From Melastoma dodecandrum (lineage: Eukaryota; Streptophyta; Magnoliopsida; Myrtales; Melastomataceae): 64,000 bases of DNA. Both the position numbers and the translations under genes were made by a program. The notes below the pieces were generated by a model. The model was not told the origin of the DNA, did not search any database, and saw only the letters and a list, made by a program, of their open reading frames with translations. Of this stretch, positions 56,186 to 64,000 are shown one piece after another. How positions within the stretch are numbered: position 1 is the first letter of the stretch; every line of letters begins with the position of its first letter. Location: contig JARUPY010000533.1 of the NCBI GenBank assembly GCA_029817715.1, positions 6,096,001 through 6,160,000 on the forward strand, read 5' to 3'.

Positions 56186-58845
56186 ATGGGGCGCCAGTCT
56201 TCCTCGCAATCCCTTGCTCCCGGCTTCAGATTCCACCCCACCGACGAGGAGCTCGTCAGGTACTACCTCATGCGGAAAGTCTCCGGGAAGCGCCTACGTT
56301 TTGACCCCATCTCCGAGATCGACATCTACAAGTCCGAGCCCTGGGATCTCCCCCGTAAGTTCCTTCTGGGTGAATAAATTTTTTTTTTTTAAAAGATCTT
56401 TCCTGCTGTCTTCCGATGCATACTTCTTGTTGCTTTGTTTAGAATTGCTTGTTTCCGTGTTAATGATTGTTCTAGGATTGATTTTTCGGTGGGAAAGTTG
56501 AGGAATCGCTGTGGTTGGACGGCTGAATTGTCTCTCTTTCTTGGGTTGGCCTTTAAATTTTGTTCTCTTTTTGTCGGTTTGGCGATTAAGCTTCCGTATT
56601 GGTTGCCAGACTCGGTATTACGACAGAGTGCTTCTCACAGCGGCAGATTGTCCTTCTATTTGCGTGGATGCTGGGCTTGGAAATCTCGGCTGTTGTGGCG
56701 GGTCTTTCTTCTGTGAATTATGGGTTTTGGGGTTGACATTGTTCGCGATGTAACGGTTCCATTTCTCCTTAGGTTCGTGTAGCCTCCTGAAGATTGAATT
56801 GTGGTGACTTAGTGGATTTGGCTTAAAGCCTGCAGACGCCCTACTACAGTTTCCAGATCTCAACAATTGATATATAATCTGCCAGGGTACTTGTTTTTCG
56901 TGGAGTTTTTCGGCCTTTGCAGTTATTGATTGCAATCTGTGATTTGGTGTTCTAGCCAAGTCAAAGCTGCAGACTGGGGACTTGGAATGGTACTTCTTCA
57001 GTGTGTTGGATAAGAAGTATGGCAATGGGTCGAAGACGAACAGGGCAACGGAGCATGGTTACTGGAAAACAACTGGCAAGGATCGCCCAGTTTGCAATGG
57101 TCCTCGCACTGTTGGTATGAAGAAGACCCTGGTTTATCATAATGGGAGGGCTCCACGAGGACAGCGGTCTAACTGGGTCATGCATGAATACCGTCTTATG
57201 GATGAAGTGATGGAGAAAGCCAGAGTGCCCCAGGTAAGCGTGTAACATGATTTCACTTCGACATTTGAATCTACCTGTCATCAGGCGAATTTTAAGTACT
57301 TGCATACGCTGCTTCGTATCCTGATCAGTTATTTATTCTTCCCGTACTGATTTGGTTGGGAAGGAAGCATTTGTCTTGTGTAGGGTGTTTCAGAAGAGTG
57401 GTCCTGGGCCAAAGAATGGAGAGCAGTATGGTGCTCCATTTATTGAGGCGGAGTGGGAAGATGACGATGTCGCTATATTCCCTGACCAGGAACCAGTGGT
57501 TGTTACTAATGATGCATATTTTGAAACAGATGATCTCGATCAGGTTAGCATGACACGATTCTTCTTGTTTTTTCTTTTTGTTGACATGATATCTGAGGAT
57601 ATTCTGAAGTCATTGTGCTCTCATCTTTCAGAGTATCGGTAACAACATAACTCCTGGAAGCACTTCCCTTTTGGCTAACCCATTGCCAGAAGCGGCTAAC
57701 TCAAGTATTGAATCCTATGAGGAAGTACATGGGGCTGAACAGAAGCCCCTGGTAATTGCGAATGAAGTTCAGAACAATCTGGGAAAGCTGGATGAAAGTG
57801 AATTCTTCTGTTTACCCGAGCAATATCCAGCTGACGGGATGTCTTTTCAAGAGGAGTTTGTCGGAGAATCGTCCATTAATTTAGACATCCCTAAGATTGA
57901 GGATCCTGTGGATGTTGGCAATTTATTTGACGGGCCTTACCTCGACGCAATAGACGATGCCTTCTTTGGAGATGTAGCATACCTGGAAAATGAGCTCTCC
58001 AGACCCATTGACTATGATGCTGACAATTTCAGTGTTGGAGAATACCTTTCATTTTCTGATCCAGATAATGAGAATTTGTTCGCCGAGCATGTTACCTTTG
58101 ATCAGATTTCTGCTGGGGAGGTACGAACTCCCAACTTCCTACACTATGCGAAGACCGGGAATATCCATGGCGCATATTTGTGGCCTTTCTTTTCATTATG
58201 GGGTGTTGCTTAATCTTTCTTCTGACAGGTTGGTGCTGTGGGAGACAAGGAACAACCCCTGGAGAATCAACATGTTGCAGACTGTTATAAGAATGATTTG
58301 GCTTTTTCCTCAAATCAATATGAATATGCAAAGGATCCTGAATCAAGTATGGCCTTGGCCCACTCGGTCTTTTGTTTTATTCCCTCATCTCCGATGACCC
58401 GGTTTGTTCATAACCTCCGTTTCTTCTTGTAGATATCAAGTATCCTTTCATGAAATCAGTCAGTCATATGTTGGGCAGTTTCCCTGCGCCTCCTGCATTT
58501 GCTGCCGAATTCCCCGCGAAAGACACAACTCTTCGCCTCAACGCCATTGCACAGCCCTCGAGCTCCATCCGCATAACTGCCGGGATGTTGAGAACAACAG
58601 ACACAAACTCGAGCAGCCCCGCAGTGAACTGGTTGGACAGCAAAAATGGAGAACTCAACCTCGTCCTATCTTTCGGCATCTCTCCGGTGCACGACGCCGT
58701 TACCAGTACAGTATTCGGCTCGAGGGGGAAGACCCCGTCGGCAGCATCCTGGAGTTGGCTGCTCTGCCTGTTCTTCTGGGCGCTGCTCCTTTCCGCGACG
58801 GTCAGAGCAGGGAGCGCTCTATCTGCACTAGGTAGTGGGCTTTGA
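56186..58845 (+). CDS. NAC053/NAC078-like: Membrane-tethered NAC transcription factor (NAC053/NAC078 type)
   Basis: Six coding exons: 56186-56354, 56956-57233, 57364-57543, 57632-58120, 58229-58346 and 58433-58845. All introns are GT-AG and phases agree, giving about 548 residues. The NAC domain (~10-160) shows [57 protein letters not shown] and [11 protein letters not shown]. The acidic middle is a likely activation region. A conserved block ([20 protein letters not shown]) precedes a C-terminal transmembrane helix (~518-536). This layout matches NTL4/NTL11 (NAC053/NAC078), which are held at a membrane, freed by proteolysis under stress, and activate proteasome and oxidative-stress genes. 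The orthology claim is by motif recall. The first intron is long (601 bp). Confidence 0.93.
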
Positions 58846-59767
58846 AGCGGACCTCGTTCGGCGGCAGCAGGTGTCTCAACTGTACCGGAAAATTTAGGGA
58901 CATTATTTTAACACCCTCAGTCGCGGGCCCATATAGATGTGGCCCAAATAATGGCCCGGTGAATGTTAAATGGTCCGGGCCTTTCAGCCCAATTAGTGGC
59001 GTGTGGATGCTGCGGCCGCTTTACGTTGTCAGGCGCCGGTGAATGGATAGGGACGCTGATTATCAGTTTAGGACATGTTGAATGATCTCTTGCCCCGAGA
59101 TTTCCATTTTCACACGTGAATGTGGAACAAATAGCCTTTACGTTTTCACGAAGAAACAAAACCGCCCGGATGACTTTAGAATTATAAATTTCTTGTACAA
59201 TTTTATTTTTATATATTTTGAGGGGAGGGGATTATTATTATTTCGAGAAGAAAAGGATGGATGAAAAATTCTCGAGGGCAATGCCCGCCCTTGTGCTTAC
59301 CAATTCCATCGTTTCCCACCGATTTTTTCGGATCTTGATTTTCCCCTAGAAACCATTTCTTTTTTGTATTTCCCCGAAAAAGGTTTAGAAGTAAAAATGT
59401 ATATGGATGCACAAACTGGAGTGAATTGAATTGATCAGTGATGTTCAAAATTCGTAAAAGGTTAGAATCATTACAACCTTTGTTCTCTGCCTCTAGCTCT
59501 ATCCTCGTGCCTTCCACCGTCTCTCTTCTTCCCCCAACCCAACCCAACCCCGTGAGCCTGAACAGTTTTTCTATTTCACTGCCCGAACGGGTAGACGGCA
59601 TTTAATGATTATTGACCACTAACCAGGAACACCCAAGAAGAAAAGTTTCAATCTTTCCTTCGCTTTCGATCTCAATTTGATTCCGGGGAGGCGACCCATT
59701 TCGCGGGGCAGTCGTTGTCCCTCACCTTTTTCGCTGAATTAATCCGATTTAATGAATCAACCAGGTT
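58846..59767. other. Spacer and 5' leader start of the RING gene
   Basis: It holds the NAC 3' region, with AT-rich polyadenylation-like sequence near 59180-59220. The promoter and first leader exon of the RING gene follow, the latter ending near 59773. A 130-codon minus-strand frame at 59209-59601 is not credible. Confidence 0.45.
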
Positions 59768-59773
59768 ATTTTC

Positions 59774-60110
59774 CGGCGTTTTCCTTCTTTTTTTTGTTGT
59801 GGTGAATTTTTTATCTTTTCAATTGGGCTACGCTGTGTTTCTTGGTTTGATTTTGTGGGGATTCTTGGGACCTGATGATTTTGTCAGGGGATGTGCGTTC
59901 GGGTTACCCAGTGGATGGAATCCGTGGGAGTTGCTCCTTTGTGGGAAGGCGTTGGTCTGGGTTGTTGATGGCGGATTGTTTTGGGCACGCAGCGGAGGTG
60001 TTGGGGATGATGGATTCTTGTGCGGTTGTTTGAAGGGCTGCGATTGTTGTTACCCTTTTGGGAGGTAGTAGTAATTGGCGTGGGGCCGTCGGTGGTTGAA
60101 TTTTTTGCAG
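59774..60110 (+). other. Probable 5' leader intron of the RING gene
   Basis: The acceptor is strong (GAATTTTTTGCAG ending 60110), 11 bp before the start codon. Upstream is T-rich intron-like sequence. A donor candidate (CCAG before GTTATT) lies near 59762-59766, so the left limit is approximate. Confidence 0.5.
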
Positions 60111-60121
60111 AGAGTAGGAAG

Positions 60122-63100
60122 ATGACCGATTTTCATCCATTGCAGCAGAAACCCGAATCGGCAAATGCGCACCCCGGCTTCGATAGTGGGTTGGAGGATT
60201 TTATGCGGGGGCATCTGGACGTGTCATTCACGTCTTGCAGCTCCCCCCGTACAACAGATGTCGCGGATGAGGACAGCGGGGAGCAGTTAGTCAGGAGTAG
60301 GCGTAGGTCCGACCTGGACAGGGATGACTTGGCAGAGTCCTCGGCTGTACGCAGATGCCGCTCTCGGATTTTGAGCAGGTGGGCTGCGAGGCAGGCACAG
60401 GAGATGATCACTAATATTGAGCGGAGGAATAGGGAGTCAGAGTTGATGGCATTGGCGCATTTGCATACAGTTTCGATGCTTGACTCATCGTTCTTGAGGG
60501 AGTCTCAGTCCCCTACTTCGGGTAGGCAGGGAAGCACGGAACGGCCAAGCACGAGGGCATCTGCTATCTTACAGATGTGGCGGGAGTTGGAGGATGAGCA
60601 GTTACTGAGTCGGGCTCATGAGAGGGTCAGGGAAAGGTTGAGGCAGCAAGAGAGGGTAGTTGAAAGTAATGTTGATATGTCAGCTGGTAATTTTTCGGAT
60701 AGTAGGATGAACCAGGGGAGAGTGGCGAGAGATGCCGAGAGTGAAAGTGACTATGGAACTTGGACACGCGATCAGATGGGATCAGAGAGTTACTGGAGGG
60801 ACAACAATGAGTCTAGTAGGGAGCAGTATCCCGATCTAGGTGAAGCAGAAAGGGAGAGGGTGAGACAGATAGCAAGGGGATGGATGGAGAGTGCTGTTAG
60901 TGAGCGTTCTGGTAATGTTTCCCGAAGAAGTAATAATGGTGGGGCGGAATGGCTGGGGGAAAGAGAGCGTGAAAGAGTGAGGATCATTCGGGAATGGGTG
61001 CAAATGACAAGTCAACAAAGAGGATTTCAGGGTACCCAAAGGGAAGATCAGGTGGCAGGACAAGGTGAGCAGGGATCTCCAGTCCATGAAGCTTCTGATG
61101 TAAACAGAGATGAGGGTCAGGCTGAGCACATTCGCAGGAACATGAGAAGGCTGCATGGTCGACAAGCCATGGTTGATCTACTCGTGAGGATTGGTAGGGA
61201 GAGGCAGGGAGAGCTAGAGGGACTTTTGGAGCATCGAGCTGTCTCTGATTTTGCTCACCGCAACCGCATTCAGGTTTTTGCCTCGTATGCCTTTATTTTT
61301 CTGCTACAGATTAACCAATGGACTATACTGCCTTATGCGATGATCTCATCTGCTGGGCCTCATGCTCATGTCCTTCCAATGGACAGTGAAAACTGTATTT
61401 CATTCCTAGTTATATGGAATTTTCATTTCTCCCTTTTTCTGCCCAGAGATTATTTGGGTTGTGGACTCATTTTTCTTTGTTCTCTTTTCAGTCACTACTT
61501 CGTGGCAGATTCTTGAGAAATGAGACACCAGCTGAAACTGAAAGGCCACCATCTAATGCTGCCAGTGAATTAGTCCAGCTAAGACGAAGACACACTGTTT
61601 CTGGTCTACGGTAAAGCATTTCTTCTGGGTACATTATTCAATAAATGTCGTTGCTGCGAGCTATTCTTTCCCAGAATGTATTTAAGTATTTTTGTTCTGT
61701 TTCTTCTTCAGGGAAGGTTTGCGTTCCCAACGAGAAAATATTGCTCCTGACCAGGTAAGAAGTCAGTCCGACACTGAATCCGACCGTGATTTCCAGAACT
61801 TGTGGTGACAGGACTTCTGTTGCTTAGCAGGAGACGAGCTTGGAAAATCAGGATTCTCTGCAACCAGTTGTCATGGAAAGTAGTCGCAATCTTGTAGATA
61901 ATTCAGAAAATGAGGTCGGTGAAGTGATTTTGGAAAGGAACGTCCAAGAAAATGCCGATCAAGGAGAGGCTGCAGAAGAAATCGATTCTCTAGATGAGAA
62001 TGCAGTTAGTTCGCAATCTGATTTCGGTCCATTTATTGGTGTTGGAGATGGAAATCCTGAAGATATGGATGATCAGAATTGGCAAGACAATTCTGTTGAT
62101 CCCCGGCCTCATCGGGATCCTGTAAATAATGAGGAAGTAAATAGTTTACAGACCCAGGCTGCTCTTCGACCACTAATTTCTCGCGAATCCCCTGGAAACT
62201 GGGGAGATGGACCTTTGGGTCGTCCTAGGAATCTCCGCTCCTTTCCTCTGAGAAGGTACAGTAGGTTTAACCCTCCCGGCGATGATAACATGTACAGTAT
62301 GGAACTCAGGGAACTTCTGAGCAGGTACTTCTTTCTTTGAACCTTTTGTTTTTCAAAGTCTCCACTTCTTGACCCGTGAACTCTGTTTCGCTTCCATGGA
62401 TGATGTTGTTTATGCTGCTTTGATTCAGACGAAGCGTTTCCAACCTTCTTCGGAGTGGGTTCCGTGAAAGTTTGGATCAACTAATACAATCCTATGCGGA
62501 AAGGCAGGGTCGTGCTACGAATGACTGGGATCTTCACAGAAGCTTGTTGGCACCCAGTCCTTCCAATCTGGAAAGGGAACAAGAACCGCATAGGAATGAC
62601 CAGACAGGGAATGCCAATGGACCATCGATAGCTCTACCAACCCCACCCACTCCCCCGCCTCAGCCACTTTGGCACCGGGGTTTCCATCACAGCGGCTGGT
62701 CACGGCATAGCATCCACCGATCAGAAATCGTGAGTTCATGTCCTGTCCCGACTTATGTTAGTATCCTTTTTTAAAGTTAAGCTGCTACACAATGCGCGAT
62801 GATGACTTATGTGGTGGATCAGCATCTTGCCCGTGTTGATTAGAGATTTTAATTTATCTGGCTATTTTTCTACTAGGAATGGGAGATGATGAATGATCTC
62901 AGAGGAGAAATGGGGAGACTCCAGCAGGTCATGGATCACATGCAGAGGATGCTGGAAGCCTGCATGGATATGCAACTCGAGTTGCAGCGCTCCGTGAGGC
63001 AGGAGGTTTCTGCCGCCTTGAATCGTTCGGTAGGAGACAAAGGTGAGTAGTTACTTGGAAAACCCTCCAAAAGCCATGCAAAGTCTACCTACTCGAACTC

Positions 63101-63428
63101 GTACGAGTATCGTGATTTCTCCGCAGGGTTGGTACCGGGGTCGTCGGTGGATGGGTCCAACTGGGGTCACGTGAGGAAAGGAACCTGTTGCGTGTGTTGC
63201 GACAACCACATCGACTCCCTATTGTACAGGTGCATCTCCCAGCACTCCGTGATGGCTAGGTCGGCGGCCCGTTCTTTCTCTCATACTTGTTTCGACCTCT
63301 TCTTCTGCAGGTGCGGCCATATGTGCACCTGCTCAAAGTGCGCGAACGAGCTGGTACGCAGCGGAGGGAAGTGCCCGCTGTGTCGTGCTCCGATCGTAGA
63401 GGTTATACCAGCTTACTCCATACTGTAA
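60122..63428 (+). CDS. RING-finger E3 ubiquitin ligase candidate (At5g04460-like)
   Basis: Eight coding exons: 60122-61273, 61492-61610, 61712-61754, 61831-62324, 62429-62729, 62877-63042, 63127-63229 and 63311-63428. Phases agree, giving about 831 residues. The N-terminal half is charged and Arg/Glu/Ser-rich ([20 protein letters not shown]; repeated WM..RERERVR blocks). A coiled coil ([18 protein letters not shown], ~704-750) precedes a C-terminal C3HC4 RING ([34 protein letters not shown]; ~780-820). The RING is split by an intron between its second and third Cys pairs. It should bind an E2 and ubiquitinate unknown targets. The start follows a likely leader intron. By recall the layout fits the plant At5g04460 family. 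Confidence 0.92.
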
Positions 63429-64000
63429 AAAGAAAAGGAAAAACGAAACCAAAAACTAGAAAGCAACACAAGAGATCTAGGATACGGCGCTGTCCTGGAG
63501 GTTTGGTTGTAGATCGTGGGAGTAATCGCCCGATCTCAGCCCCCCCAATATGTTTTTGGTTGCCTTATTTATCTCCCAAAAAACATTTATCTATTTTTGG
63601 CTAAGTTAACTACAACTACTAAATTCACTTTTATTAGTGTCTGAAATGCCGAATCTTCTTCTCGAAGCAGTTGATAAAACATTGCTTGTTGTTCGGATCC
63701 CTCCTAAAACCGTGTTCCTGTCTGAAACGATGAAACCTCCTCCTCCTCCTCCTCCTCCTCCTCCTCCTCCAAGTGGGAAATACAACGTGTCCATGTTCCC
63801 ATGCACATGTTGGGAAAATTTCAATCCTTGCTTTCAGCGCCCGGCGATGATTATGCACGGGACGCAACATAATCCAACAGCTTTTCGTTGTTGGGGTGGG
63901 GGGGAATTCGCAAGTCAAACTTGATCCAATTTTACCTTAAGAGATACTAAATAAACTAACGAATTATTTTATTCTTTTGTCAAAAAAAAGGCCCACGTGA
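63429..64000. other. 3' region of the RING gene
   Basis: Likely 3' untranslated sequence, then spacer with a CTC microsatellite at 63736-63770. Proline- or arginine-rich frames across the repeat are artefacts. Confidence 0.55.
63736..63770. repeat. CTC trinucleotide microsatellite
   Basis: About eleven perfect CTC units. Confidence 0.95.

Noticed and set aside
59715..60068. 117-codon frame before the RING gene
   Set aside because: It lies across the probable leader intron and has no recognisable protein content.
63606..63924. Poly-Pro, poly-Gly and poly-Arg frames
   Set aside because: Translations of the CTC microsatellite.

Overview
The window is nuclear DNA from a flowering plant, most likely a eudicot. 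The evidence is spliced plant genes with GT-AG introns, plant-only gene families (LRR-XII receptor kinases, NAC, AP2/ERF, EAR-motif C2H2 zinc fingers), LTR retrotransposons of plant lineages, and plastid-derived tRNA relics. I cannot name the species.

Layout. 1-2231: two nested, decayed retrotransposon ends (a Ty3/gypsy chromodomain element with its 3' LTR, abutting a reverse-strand Ty1/copia gag-protease relic with PBS and LTR). 2354-2546: a scrap of an LRR receptor-kinase gene. 3341-7740: a tandem array of about five units of 0.83-0.89 kb, each carrying a degenerate plastid trnD-GUC and probably a trnT-GGU relic, plus a 34-bp piece matching the LRR receptor-kinase gene further on. 8059-17748: two intact, head-to-head LRR-XII non-RD receptor-like kinase genes, each with three coding exons. 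18701-30281: a very young, structurally complete Sirevirus-like copia element with an intact 1376-codon gag-pol and an extra 580-codon ORF. 30670-47985: an Ogre/Tat gypsy element (dual RNase H, internal intron, leading extra ORF), damaged by stops and frameshifts and interrupted by a reverse-strand solo LTR of the same copia family (38637-40938, 5-bp target duplication). 49508-51061: an AP2/ERF pseudogene and an orphan ORF. 54191-55255: a ZAT5-like zinc-finger repressor. 56186-58845: a membrane-tethered NAC factor of the NAC053/NAC078 type (six exons). 60122-63428: a RING-finger E3 ligase candidate (eight coding exons).

Biology. The left 48 kb is a retrotransposon-rich immune-receptor cluster. 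The two kinases belong to the EFR/XA21-type pattern-recognition family, and a third member survives only as fragments. The right 10 kb is gene-dense, with ordinary single regulators: a transcriptional repressor, a stress-released membrane NAC and a ubiquitin ligase. No functional tRNA or rRNA gene and no CRISPR was seen. All splice sites, LTR limits and family calls were read by eye.
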